Source: Paulinella micropora (Eukaryota; Cercozoa; Imbricatea; Euglyphida). Taken from it: 21,427 nucleotides of DNA. The position numbers and the translations under genes are program-made. The stretch covers positions 3,216 to 24,642 of the forward strand of contig BJOX01000377.1 in NCBI GenBank assembly GCA_009731375.1, written 5' to 3'. The notes under the pieces were generated by a model. It was not told where the DNA came from. It was given only the letters and a program-made list of their open reading frames with translations, and did not search any database. This document shows positions 8,792 to 18,051 of the stretch, piece by piece. The stretch's first letter is position 1; every line of letters begins with the position of its first letter.

Positions 8792-9315
8792 ATGGACATG
8801 GGCCGAATGTTTTTCTTGCCCATGCCAGATGACCTGGAGTGGACTAAAGGCTACGTCGTGGAATACCTGCGCCCTTGTCTGGAGGATGAAATTCCCAAAT
8901 ATGTGGCAGCCCAAGGGTCTTCTTCTTGCCTCTCTTTGTCGTACGAGCAAAGTATGTTAGGTAGCAAGCAAGCGATAGTATTAGTTTCTGATGTGTTGAA
9001 TTATTCTGTACATGTGCCGGCTGATAAAGGACAGTGGCACATTGTTCATTTTTGGGGGAATGACTATACAGAAATTAATTCATTTCGTGTTTTGTTGCAC
9101 TCAAAGATGGGAAAAAGATGTTTACAAATACCAGAGAGCAGAAAGAGCCCTACACAGGTAATGTCCAAGATTGGGACTTCAGGTTGGGAACCGAGGTGTT
9201 TGATGATGGAGAGAGAAAGCAGCACAGAGGGAAAAGATTAACTCAGACAAGCTGGGAGAGAGTTCTGCTATTTGCTACAATATATAAGAAAAACATAAGC
9301 TTTGATTGCTCGTGA
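8792..9315 (+). pseudogene. Unrecognised protein-coding fragment with one frameshift
   Basis: A pyrimidine-rich tract ending CTCTCGCAG (8781-8789) precedes ATG at 8792, so this may be a 3' exon or an intronless gene. The frame reads MDMGRMFFLPMPDDLEWTKG and continues with protein-like composition (SKQAIVLVSDVLNYSVHVP, QWHIVHFWGNDYTEINSF). At the A5 run 9112-9116 the coding character passes to the +2 frame (TGNVQDWDFRLGTEVFDDG) and runs to TGA at 9313-9315. A one-base indel at the homopolymer explains this. The original frame stops at 9241. AATAAA follows at 9319-9324. An alternative reading treats CAAA|GTATGT near 8950 as a donor. I recognise no family. It sits within the block that splits the integrase, so it may be cargo or a host fragment carried there. 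Confidence 0.5.
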
Positions 9316-9318
9316 GTA

Positions 9319-9324
9319 AATAAA
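9319..9324 (+). promoter_or_regulatory. Candidate polyadenylation signal AATAAA
   Basis: AATAAA four bases after the TGA of the broken coding fragment at 8792-9315. The placement is unusually close to the stop but is consistent with a transcript 3' end before the repeat array at 9375. Confidence 0.3.
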
Positions 9325-9374
9325 CGTGTATTCTGATTCGTCTGAATTTCAGTTAGTGTACCACATGATATCAT

Positions 9375-9767
9375 TAAGCACTCCGGGACCCAGAAAGATT
9401 TCTCAGGACCCGTCAATTTTTTCCTAGACCCGGCGATTTTTCCCGGGACCCGGTGAATTTTTCCTTCACTCTGCAATTTTTCCAGAACCGGTGAGAAATA
9501 CTTTGCCGGGATCCGGCGGTTTTTTCTTATACCCGGCAATTTTTGCCGGGACCCGGCAAAATGTAACTTTTCCTAGACCCAGCAAAATTCGCCGGAAACA
9601 GACAAAAAGTCATTTTCCCGGGAAATAAGAATTTGTAAGATCCTGACAAACGAAAAAAAAATTGCCAGATCCTGACAAAAAAAAATTAAAAAAAAAATGT
9701 AAACAATAGGAAAAATGGTTCAGTACGTTTATTTTCGTCAAGACCCGACAAATTTTGTCAGTATTTG
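9375..9767. repeat. GGGACCC-core repeat, right block
   Basis: Cores CCGGGACCC, CAGGACCCG, CCGGGACCCGG, GCCGGGATCCGGC, GCCGGGACCCGGC and AGACCCGAC alternate with AT-rich spacers. This mirrors the left block at 4893-6100 on the other side of the insertion. It ends at the right junction with the integrase frame (about 9757-9767). Confidence 0.85.
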
Positions 9768-10723
9768 TCGCGGTAGTGCATGCCTAACTGACGGTGAGAG
9801 TATGGCGCGGTGGTGAGCCATTCGATTCCAGCCATGCTGCAGAAGGCCTTGGCAAGATTGCCACGGAAAGATCCATGATCGTCAGACAGGATGGCCTCAG
9901 GAAAACCAAAAAGGCAAACCCATCGGGCGAGAATGGTCTCAACGGTCTCTTCAGCGGTGGTGGAAAGGACTGCAATAAACAGTAAGTAACCTGCAAATAG
10001 ATCGACTATAGTTAACACGTACTGTTCGAGTATGCCTTCGATGCCTACATGAACATTATCTATGCCTATAGCTTGACCTGGATGGCTCCAGACTAACGAG
10101 TTATAGCGGCCATGATTAAGTGTGAGGCGGGCGTGCGATAGTTGACAAAAGTGGCAATCCTTGAGGATATATATAGCCGCAATGTCGGCGTGCATCCTGT
10201 CTTTCCCATCAGGTCCGAACCATATGTATCGCTGATAGATGTATGTGGCAAGGGTGGGGACCTTTGCGTGATTCTGGATCAAGTGAGCATGGGAGACAAG
10301 CTTGCGTATGAGGGGATTCGCTAGCCCTCCCTTGAAAAAGAGAAGAGTATTACCCTGGCCGATATATGTAGATCCATCCCAAAGCGGTTGTAAAAGGGGA
10401 TCTTCTTTCTGCGCTGACTGCATATCCGCGCGCGTGACGGCATGTGATGTAGCATACATATTAAGCACAGCATGGCGATCCAATCCAAAGTTATGAACAA
10501 GCCACACAAGGTTGTCCTCGAGGAAGACGATTTTGTGGCATGCTAATACTGTCTCACGAGAGATGGTCTCACCGTCGGGTATGAGGTGTACCATGTCTTG
10601 AGGAACAAGTACAGCAAAAGGCTTGTTGAGAGCAAAAAGTTGACGGACTACGTCTGGAGCACGCTCCGCGGGCGGGATGACTATGGCATAGATGGTCCCA
10701 TGGGGCCTGTAAGGTCTTGATCG
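9768..10723 (-). pseudogene. Integrase, zinc-binding and partial catalytic core
   Basis: One open minus-strand frame from 10723 downward. Numbered from the Met at 10594, it shows a zinc-binding H104...H109 and C147-x2-C150 (HAHLIQNHAK, CHFCQ). The rve-type core follows: GID179, VDLFAGY at 197-203, and D238 in ILSDDHGSF. It ends TAPYSHRQLGMHYR, exactly where the third catalytic residue, the Glu of a G-x-x-E-R motif, is expected; no Glu is present before repeat DNA takes over (DKY, stop). The protein's remainder is at 3828-4892 on the same strand. In the family this enzyme inserts retrotransposon cDNA into the host genome; here it cannot be functional. The upstream frame is separated from RNase H by about 100 bases with stops. 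Confidence 0.9.
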
Positions 10724-10829
10724 TCATGCTTCTTAAAGCGCGGGTCTAATTGCGGATGACTACCGTTAATCGCGAGCCAAAAGGAGCGTCCACCGGACTG
10801 TAACATTCCAGTTGGATGGTGTCCAGTAG

Positions 10830-11111
10830 CTAATTCGTCGCTTCGACTTCCCCGAGGAGATTGGGTTGGCCGGGCGATATACTAGGAACACAAGAGAGGG
10901 CATCAGGAAGGAGATTCTGTTTACCCTGAATGTATTCCACCTTGAAGCGGATAGTTTGAAGGTGGTCTAGGACCCATCCGACAACCATCGGGCTTCTGGC
11001 GTGGTATAGCCATATGAGCGGGCGATGATCCGTGACAATAGTCAGCGGATGATCACTAGCATCAATATAGTAACGGGATTGCTGAGCACCGTAAATTATA
11101 CCGTAACGGGA
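10830..11111 (-). pseudogene. RNase H domain remnant (C-terminal part)
   Basis: A minus-strand frame of 93 codons ending TAG at 10830-10832. It reads RYYIDASDHPLTIVTDHRPL, then WVLDHLQTIRFKVEYIQGKQ and NLLPDALSCVP. These match the characteristic RT-linked RNase H end: TDH..L.WL, a Trp/Leu segment, V.YI.GK.N and ADALSR-like DALSC. The preceding RNase H catalytic segment and the whole reverse transcriptase are missing. Immediately 5' on the minus strand lies a TGA and then low-complexity linker, so a deletion joined the linker to mid-RNase H. The frame ends before the integrase frame begins at 10723. Confidence 0.85.
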
Positions 11112-11791
11112 TCAATACCGTAAGCGGGAGTCGTCGGTGTGAAAGTGGGTTGTATGGGGGACTCCCTGGGTCCTAACCGGCTAGGCGTATCGGCCGATCC
11201 GGGCTTGCGTGCCCACTCGCTAGGAGATGCTAGCGGGTGATGGTCCTCCGGGGGTCTCTTGTGAGGCTTGCGTGGCCCGGTGATCTTGCCCCGAGCTCGA
11301 AGAACTCGAGCTTGAGCTTGAAGCAGTGGCTCCTTCAAGATCAGCCTGGGCTGGCGTCGCTGTCTCACTAGGTGACGGTGGTCCCTGAGGAATCACGTCC
11401 TCCTCCTCGCGTATTGGGGGAAGACCCGAAAGCCGAGACCGGTGTACGGTCCAGTTGGGCCGCTGTGGTTCGAGATCGTGTCTGTCGCGGAGTGGGGGAT
11501 GTACGGTCGGTACTGTCCTCCTGCTTCTCCTCCGTCTCGTCTGTCTTCTCTTCGCTTTCTTCTTTCTCTTCCTGTTCCTCCTCATCATCACTACCGTCAG
11601 TGGTGATCGCCACCAAAGGGAGACTAAAGGGACATTCCTTAAGGTCTTGCTTTTGGGCTTCCTCCTCGTTATCATCCGAGGGGAGGTCCATTAGCGTGAC
11701 CACCTGTTGGCAAGGACCATCTCTTAGGATTGTCCTGCTTCGCAAAACTTGATTGACAGTGGGCTGTCGGAGCGGGGTCAGGATCTCAACC
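11112..11791 (-). pseudogene. Acidic and Ser/Pro-rich linker after protease
   Basis: Minus-strand sequence encoding an acidic run (DGSDDEEEQEEKEESEEK) in the frame that ends at 11368, and RPNWTVHRSRL / EEEDVIPQGPPSPSE plus a Ser10 run in the frame that ends at 11220. A further frame continues to 11096. Protein character hops between frames, so frameshifts are likely. It is the stretch where the reverse transcriptase should begin, but no YxDD box, palm or finger motif is seen in any frame. Low-complexity Ser and Glu codons could also have arisen by slippage. Confidence 0.55.
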
Positions 11792-12337
11792 TCATCCAGG
11801 AGGATTTGTTCGTTCTCCGCCCGTGTCGGCACGGCCGGCCACTGTTGACCAGCTGCCATAAGGATCCGTGGAAATGTTGGTCTGCATGATAAGGGCAGTA
11901 CCAAGCAAAATATCCGCTCCTGGGGGAACATGCTGAGAGATGTAAAGGTAAATCTCATCCCAGCCTCTTGTGGGGAGGACTTGGATGTAGAGACGTATGC
12001 CTCTAACAATCGTTATGATCCCTTGAGCCGTGCGGGCTGTCAGGATGGGCAAGTCCATTTCAATCAGGCCCATCTTGGAGGACAAGCGTGGGTGGATCAG
12101 CCCCAAGGTATTACATCCAGTGTCAACTATGACAAAGATGTCGATAGCCTTGTCGGTGGTCTGCTCCAGTCCGGCAATATCCAGGACCCTTCCTTGGAGG
12201 ACATTTGCGTTGCGAGGTCGTACGGGAGCAACATAACGGCATTCAAGAGCCGTGTCAGTCCCGTCGTCCAATATATTATGGGTGCTTACCTGGATAGGGT
12301 CGTCTACCGTCGCTTGAGCAGCCATCACCACCGCCAT
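11792..12337 (-). pseudogene. Retroviral-type aspartic protease
   Basis: A minus-strand open frame of 181 codons. The catalytic triad D72-T73-G74 lies in a hydrophobic strand (IFVIVDTGCNTLGLIHPRL), and a later ADILLG at 141-146 matches the second conserved hydrophobic-hydrophobic-Gly motif of the retropepsin fold. The Met at 12337 is only the first in frame; upstream Gag is in other frames. The frame stops at 11792, while a protein-like sequence (ENEQILLDEVEILTPL) continues in the neighbouring frame, so a frameshift lies near 11830-11870. In Ty3/gypsy elements the enzyme cleaves the Gag-Pol polyprotein inside virus-like particles. The domain itself looks intact but its context is broken. Confidence 0.85.
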
Positions 12338-13560
12338 AGGGGCATCCTTGCGTTCCTTGCGGTCTTTGCCGCGACGATCCTTTTGTCCGGGGCCAGAGCG
12401 TTGCTTCCCGGCCCGCGGGGGGCACCAATGCGAGTTGAGCCCCTTCTCCAGATCGCGCGTGCCCTTGACTTCGGCTGATGGGGACGCCGGCCCTTGACTT
12501 CGGCTTGTTCTGCTGATGGGGCGCCGGCGCTTGCTTCGCCACGACCTGCAGCTGACTACCCGAGGGGATGTCGCGGGGCCACTTGGTTCTTGACTTCCTC
12601 GTGCTCTCCTTGGCCCTCTCCTTACGAGGAGGGCGCCGGCCTAGTCGGAATCCGGTGCAGTCAGGATCATCTTGGGGTCCCAATCCGTCAAGGTACGTGG
12701 GTTAGCCTTGAGGATAAGGTACCTCAGCTTCTCCAACCTGCGTTTAGGCGCAATACCCCGTTTCTTTCTTTCTATTTGCAGGGCCTCTATTTGCTGTATC
12801 TCCATAGGGGAGACACATCGCCGGGCTACCTCATACTTATGGGTTTCGTAGCCGACTCAAATGGCGCCGCCATCATAAGGACGGTGCTGCCACTTAGTCT
12901 ATAACGTATACCATTCCGGGTGCGTGACGGCTCGAGCTACTCGACGAGGGCTGCTCGCCACTACTAAGGCTGCACTAGCTGTCGCACTGCTCCCAGACGG
13001 GTTGTCCACCTCCACCTCGGTCGTCGGGGCAGCTGGGCCGGCTATAGCAGTTCCGGCTACCTCTGGCGTGATCGCGGCGGAGGCTGCGGTTTCCGCGACC
13101 GCCGTCCCGGTCTCTCCTTTTTCGTCGCTCCCACCGGCTGGCTCTCTCACCCCTATAACTCACCCCTATAAGAGGTCCACTTGTGGAAAGCGGATGGGTC
13201 TAACCAATAATCCGCCATCTGCTCAAGGGGCTCCATGGGGAGAAAAGGCTCCTCCTCAAGATTGAGAAGGCAGTCCTTTGCTGCTTTCGCTAAGAGGGGG
13301 CCGAGGTCCTTATTTAAAGTCATCAGTACGACCTTAATGAAGTGGGCGCGGCTGATTCCGTCCGTCTGGGGCCTTCCTGTATGTGTCCATGAAGGGGACC
13401 TTGAGGTTGGTGCGCAGCGTACGAGAGATGTTGAGGCATTCTTCTCGGTGGTAGACTTCCTGACTGACCAGATCGTAATTGGGGCGTGGAAATGAGGCTG
13501 GAAGGATCATTTTGTCACACCTGAACGTAGAAGACTCACGATGTAGCAAACAGGTCTTGA
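12338..13560 (-). pseudogene. Gag remnants, multiple frameshifts
   Basis: Coding character is visible on the minus strand in pieces. The frame at 13549-13334 includes VYHREECLNISRTLRTNLKV. A second frame overlapping its end, to about 13160, includes NKDLGPLLAKAAKDCLLNLE and EQMADYWLDPSAFHKW. Around 12820-12650 a charged helical piece (QQIEALQIERKKRG...WDPKMIL) ends in a stop. The 12480-12340 part is basic and runs towards the protease. No intact CCHC zinc knuckle is seen; a Cys/His remnant (HWCPPR) lies near 12420. A 15-base sequence CCCTTGACTTCGGCT is duplicated at 12462-12476 and 12491-12505, and Ala/Gly-rich sequence fills 12940-13130. The assignment to Gag rests mainly on position upstream of protease. 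Confidence 0.6.
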
Positions 13561-13635
13561 ATTTGCAAAGGAGACCTTTAGGGTTGGTTGCTACTCGATG
13601 GGTCTTGCTTGAGGGACTGTCCTATGTATGCAAGG

Positions 13636-13704
13636 GACTTGAACAGACTTGAACAGACTTGAACAGACTTGAACAGATTTGAACAGACTTGAACAAGACT
13701 TGAA
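13636..13704. repeat. Decamer tandem repeat (GAACAGACTT)n
   Basis: Five to six copies of GAACAGACTT, with one T substitution (GAACAGATTT) and an A insertion in the last copy. It lies upstream of Gag on the minus strand, in the expected leader region of the retroelement. Confidence 0.95.
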
Positions 13705-14389
13705 TACATGATACAAGTCGCCTCTCTGCGTCTGGTGAACATGAATAACGGTCACCATGACCGGCCACTCAAACTGAGACAGGTGAACTAGCTGTCCTGT
13801 GTGGGTGTAATGGCAGACCTTGAGCTTGCTCGCTGTTGGTGTTTCCAGAAGCAGGTAGGTGCTCTCCAATTCGAGCTGTGCACAGCACACACTAGTGTGA
13901 CTCTTCCGAAAATAAAGGGAAATTCGAATTGTAAGTCTTGACTACCCTCATGTGAGGAAATTACCAACCTGTAATGCCCCCAACGATAGCTAGTAAAAAG
14001 TCGGTAATACAACCAAACACATTCCTCAAAAGATAAGAATGATGTCTCGTTATATTAGCTCAGTGAAGCAAAGAAGGAAAACGGCAACAGACCAGGAATA
14101 AAGTGACATCAGGTCCAATCAGGACAAATAATACTGAAAAACAAGCTGATGCAACTGTCACCAGGAAAAGGTGCTTTTTACCGGCTATCCGGGGGGTGAT
14201 GCCTACAACACACACCGCTGTCATTTAATCTCAAAATACTTCCGAGAACAGGGAAGATACCAAAAGACGCTGGCCCGGGGATGGTCAATTCCAGTTTATT
14301 TAGTACACTTGCTTGACAAACTACTTGCACTTGTCCCTTGCGAAACAATACAAATTCTGAGAACTAACGAGAATATTTCAAGTGTGATC
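13705..14389. other. Leader region of the retroelement, no gene seen
   Basis: About 690 bases of unique sequence between the decamer repeat and the 5' LTR-like repeat. On the minus strand it would be the untranslated leader. The sequence immediately after the LTR-like repeat (minus strand GATCACACTTG...) does not show an obvious TGG-initiated tRNA primer-binding site. Short frames on both strands lack coding character. Confidence 0.45.
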
Positions 14390-14777
14390 ACGAGTTTGTT
14401 GCAGTTGGAACTTGATTTCAAGTCAGTCTGGGAAAAAATAAAATAGATTGCCACTATACCTGGTGTGTTGCTTATTTTACCTATCAACAATTATGACTGT
14501 GGACCGGAAATAGCGCTCAAAGGAAATAAAGTTCAGATATAGGGAAAAAGGCAATAGTCAACATTTTCTAAAAAGTTAACAGGTAAAGGGAAATAAAATT
14601 AATCTGTTAACAGCAGTTAAAAACGTAACAACTATTAGTACAAGTTATGACAGTTGATAAATAAAAGGAAAAATGAAGTAACGGAACTAAAAATAGAAGT
14701 GTAAACTTCAAGTAAAAACTTGAAGAAAGTTTAACACAATATTAATGTTTCGGTCCGGTACGGTATTCATTCCGATA
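14390..14777 (-). repeat. LTR-like direct repeat, 5' copy of the minus-strand element
   Basis: 388 bases matching 2956-3329. The two copies share GGTGTGTTGCTTATTTTACC, AGCGCTCAAAGGAAATAAAG, GGCAATAGTCAACATTTTC and TTTCGGTCCGGTACGGTATT. It lies upstream of the Gag remnants on the minus strand, as a 5' LTR should. Its right edge is followed by CTGCAAGTCTGATTAGCA and a C-run. Confidence 0.75.
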
Positions 14778-15392
14778 CTGCAAGTCTGATTAGCACCCCC
14801 CCCCCCCCCCCCCCCCCCCAAACTTTGCAGTCTTTTTGCATATTTAGGAAGTCGGCTTTCAGAAAACTGTCGTTCGGGGATTTTGTGAGGTCTTGTTGGA
14901 TTGGCGCATTCCTATCACGTGTGATATAACAAGTTGTATAACGTTTGGTCTGCCATGTGCTCTAGCAAAGTTACCGATTTTTTTTCCCCGATTTCGCCCA
15001 TATCCCAGGTGGGGTGCTTTGTATGAACGCTGACCGGTAACACCGTTGTATTGTGCAATAAATTCGNNNNNNNNNNCCCCCCCCCCCCCCCCTCTCCACC
15101 CTCAAACTTTGACTTCATTTTTCTCAATCAATATTTGAGATACGGAAATGCAGCGCACACCGTTGGAAAGCTCTTGTCCTAAGCTTTCAAATGATGGCTT
15201 CAGCACAGTCGTACCACTTCGATCGATGGAGAACGATGAGGTCAAAGTTGGATAGTTTGCCACTTGAATGTCTAGAGTATAAATCAGGGATTTTATTTAG
15301 CTTGATTCGTTCAGTGAAGGATCTCGCGTTGCGACTATGACATAGTAAGAGAGCCAGGGGTCGCAGTGTAGTGACCGCACCTACAGAAACGC
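14778..15392. other. Unique stretch with two poly-C tracts and a gap, no gene seen
   Basis: C-run at 14796-14819, ten N at 15067-15076, then a C-run at 15077-15092. Between and after these is unique sequence without coding frames, including a CACCGTTGGAAAGCTCTTG stretch near 15158. The 15,130-15,380 part looks non-repetitive and non-coding. Confidence 0.5.
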
Positions 15393-15417
15393 ATGTATGT
15401 ATGTATGTATAGATATC

Positions 15418-15448
<31 letters not shown>

Positions 15449-15615
15449 TAGATAGATAGATTCTAGATAGATAGATATATAGATAGATAGATAGATAGAT
15501 GGATAGATAATCTAGATATCTAGAAATCTAGATAAATGGACAGATAGATAGATAGATAGATACATATATAGATAAATAGATAGATAGATAGATAGATAGA
15601 TAGACAGACAGATGG

Positions 15616-15646
<31 letters not shown>

Positions 15647-15736
15647 GAAAGATAGATAGATAGATATATAGATAAGATAGATAGATAAGATAGATAAGAT
15701 AGATATATAGATAGATAAATAGATAAATAGATAGAT

Positions 15737-15767
<31 letters not shown>

Positions 15768-15768
15768 T
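15393..15768. repeat. GATA tetranucleotide microsatellite, interrupted
   Basis: A short GTAT lead-in followed by GATA repeats, broken by ATCTAGAT, GACA and AAATA interruptions. Minus-strand Tyr/Leu/Ser/Ile frames are repeat artefacts. Confidence 0.97.
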
Positions 15769-15825
15769 GAAATTACTTGGGACACCAAAGAACGTGGTCA
15801 AGGCCTACTTGCCACTCCAAACTAT

Positions 15826-15911
15826 ATGTTTGTATGTATGTATGTACGTATGTGGTATGTCTGTATGCATGTATGTATGTATGTATGATGTATGTATGTA
15901 TGTATGTATAT
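15826..15911. repeat. GTAT tetranucleotide microsatellite
   Basis: Interrupted GTAT repeats just right of the GATA array, separated from it by about 55 bases of unique sequence. Confidence 0.95.
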
Positions 15912-15954
15912 ACCTTCCTCTGCAGTTAGGTTGATCGCAGGGAGTGCCTAGATA

Positions 15955-16018
15955 CACACACACATATATATATAATATATATATAATATAATATAATATA
16001 AATATATATAAATAAAAT
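15955..16018. repeat. CA then TA-rich simple repeat
   Basis: A short CACACA run passes into TATATA / ATAATATA sequence of low complexity. Confidence 0.9.
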
Positions 16019-16103
16019 ATTGCCATCATATACATTACATGCACAAAGTTGCATATATTACATATATTTACGACAAACTACATAACAGGCACGCATGATA
16101 CCA

Positions 16104-16135
16104 CATGTCATGACAAGACATGACATGACATGACA
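16104..16135. repeat. Pentanucleotide ACATG repeat
   Basis: CATGTCATGACAAGACATG followed by repeated ACATG units. A small imperfect palindrome (CATGTCATGACA) lies at its left. Confidence 0.85.
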
Positions 16136-16139
16136 TAAC

Positions 16140-16141
<2 letters not shown>

Positions 16142-16179
<38 letters not shown>

Positions 16180-16213
16180 CAAATAATAATAACAATAATA
16201 ACAATACTACTAG

Positions 16214-16253
<40 letters not shown>

Positions 16254-16255
16254 GC
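16142..16255. repeat. TAA then CTA trinucleotide microsatellites
   Basis: TAA repeats (from about 16143) with AAC interruptions pass to CTA repeats (to about 16252). A CTAGGCCTAG palindrome follows immediately. Confidence 0.95.
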
Positions 16256-16278
16256 TAGGCCTAGGCCTTCGATTTAAT

Positions 16279-16300
16279 GAAGTTAATTTAACTTAACTTC
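16279..16300. repeat. Short perfect inverted repeat
   Basis: GAAGTTAA and TTAACTTC flank a six-base TTTAAC spacer, giving an 8-base-pair stem. No role can be assigned. Confidence 0.6.
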
Positions 16301-16405
16301 TGGTCGTCCATACAAATCGTTAGCTCAAGAGCTATTGATTTAACTAGACGGTGACCTACTTCTCAAATTATTAATGATAATGAAAATTAAATTATTATAT
16401 TAAAA

Positions 16406-16605
<200 letters not shown>

Positions 16606-16780
16606 GTTCTAAGAAAATCGCACACCAATACACAACATGACACAGTAATACAGCAGGGACACAGACCAAACACGAAATATTTCTTTGATTGCGGGCGTGT
16701 AGGTATGTGTCATTTGTCATGTCGCATTTAGATACATGCGTTTTCGATGTATGAGCCTGAAATACATCGAGTGATGGAGT

Positions 16781-16844
16781 TGTGTGTGTGTGTGTGTGTG
16801 TGTGTGTCTGTGTGTGTGTGTGTGTGTGTGCGCGTGTGTGTGTG
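16781..16844. repeat. TG dinucleotide microsatellite
   Basis: TG repeats with single CTG and CGCG interruptions. Confidence 0.97.
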
Positions 16845-17783
16845 GAGTAATGCTGTTTTTGCATCAAGTTAGGTATGTAGATACCTTGTCGCAAATGCAA
16901 ATTACAATGAGATGTATGCGATGTTTGTCATTTTATCTAATGCATTGTGCGTGCCATTTGTTCAAGGCGATATTTTAGGTATGCTGCGGGAAGGTTGAGA
17001 GAGAAGGAATTATAACTGGAATTGAAGGGGACTTGTTAACAGCAGGCCGAACAAATGCGATGCAAATGGTTCATGTAGTGTATTTACTAGTGTAGTTGTG
17101 CAGAGCATCCTCACTGTGACTTTTGCATGTAGTTAAATTAACACGTGCGCAATATTTTACAGCAACGTCAAAAAGAAAAGAGAACCTGGTCCTTTTTGCC
17201 CAGTAGATATCGTAATCGGACCTTCAGTCATCTGAATACACCAGAATGCGACAATAATCTAAGATGTTCGACTGTTCTGTGTGGTGGTGGGTGGTTCACA
17301 AGTCTTGGAAACGCTAACAGCTTTTGCGCTGGGGCGACGAAGCCACGATACCAATTAATGCTTTGCGGTTACGAACGCTTTGTCAAAAGATTTCACAAAT
17401 TACGCCGAGTACTTCGGCTAGATTGGTGAAACAGTTCTGTTACATTTCCTCCACAAGTGGGTTATCTTAATTTTACAAGTTTCTAGGCCGTTTTGTATTA
17501 TGCATGTCATGCATACACATACATCTGCACACATTTCATGACTTCGAACACTAATTGTACTTACATTGTATTGCCTGCTGGGATATGCTGATAGATTGTA
17601 TGCTATGGTACGAATGTCTTCTAAACAGTAAGTAGCTTTGGGCGAGACAGAAATCGCATGGGAATGGGCGCGTGAGCTCGCGTGTGCAGTCTGGAATCCT
17701 CCAGCTTTTTGCCACATCCACGGAAATACGATATGCATTTGTTGTATGAAACTTTACTTCTGTTATGGTTGGTTGTATACAAA
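16845..17783. other. Unique stretch, no supported gene
   Basis: About 940 bases without simple repeats. A plus-strand frame (17145-17429) is open for 94 codons but starts at GTG, has no ATG, and shows no recognisable motif. TTTTACAG at 17155-17162 could be a splice acceptor before it. I judge it unsupported. Confidence 0.5.
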
Positions 17784-17796
17784 TCACACACACACA

Positions 17797-17839
<43 letters not shown>

Positions 17840-17945
17840 CACACACAAACACACACACACACACAACACACACACACACACACAACACACACACACACAC
17901 TCACACACACACGCATACACACACACACACACACGCACACACACA

Positions 17946-18008
<63 letters not shown>

Positions 18009-18051
18009 ATACACACACAACACACACACACACACACACACAACATATACA
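17784..18051. repeat. CA dinucleotide microsatellite
   Basis: Long CA run with AACA, CGCA and CATA interruptions. Confidence 0.98.

Larger units (their letters stand above)
4893..9767. mobile_element. Insertion splitting the integrase: palindromic-repeat-rich block
   Basis: About 4.9 kb lying exactly between two collinear pieces of one integrase reading frame. Just right of it the minus-strand protein reads ...HRQLGMHYR and just left of it SSLRRAIQ, which are adjacent in integrases. Both edges consist of the same degenerate GGGACCC-core repeat (4893-6100 and 9375-9767), which also occurs at 7430-7740 and 8575-8750. The interior carries compound microsatellites, a large inverted repeat and a broken gene. 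I see no clean terminal inverted repeats or target-site duplication, so it may be a foldback-like or satellite-type insertion, or sequential insertions. Junctions are uncertain by perhaps 20 bases. Confidence 0.65.
2956..14777 (-). mobile_element. Degenerate Ty3/gypsy-type LTR retrotransposon, interrupted
   Basis: Order on the minus strand, 5' to 3': LTR-like repeat (14390-14777), untranslated/leader region, gag remnants (about 13.56-12.34 kb), aspartic protease (12.34-11.79 kb), Ser/Glu-rich linker, RNase H (11.11-10.83 kb), integrase N-terminal and core part (10.72-9.77 kb), about 4.9 kb of foreign repeat-rich DNA, integrase C-terminal part (4.89-3.83 kb), LTR-like repeat (2956-3329). The order protease, RNase H, integrase and the GPY-type C-terminus are typical of Ty3/gypsy (Metaviridae-like) elements. 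The reverse transcriptase that should lie between protease and RNase H is absent, and several frames are broken, so the element cannot be autonomous. LTR ends lack a clear TG...CA, and I found no convincing primer-binding site or target-site duplication, so the outer borders are provisional. Confidence 0.8.

Noticed and set aside
4893-9767. Terminal inverted repeats or target-site duplication at the ends of the insertion
   Set aside because: The ends share the repeat family, but I could align no distinct terminal repeat, and no short duplication is visible next to the junctions.
11930-12478. Plus-strand frame of 182 codons opposite the protease
   Set aside because: It is antisense to the DTG protease frame, whose motifs fix the coding strand.
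13641-13700. Possible CRISPR-like array
   Set aside because: The decamer units are directly adjacent with no spacers, and the DNA is eukaryotic; it is a simple tandem repeat.
17145-17429. 94-codon plus-strand frame as a gene
   Set aside because: It lacks an ATG, shows no recognisable motif, and its Cys-rich composition can arise by chance in non-coding sequence.
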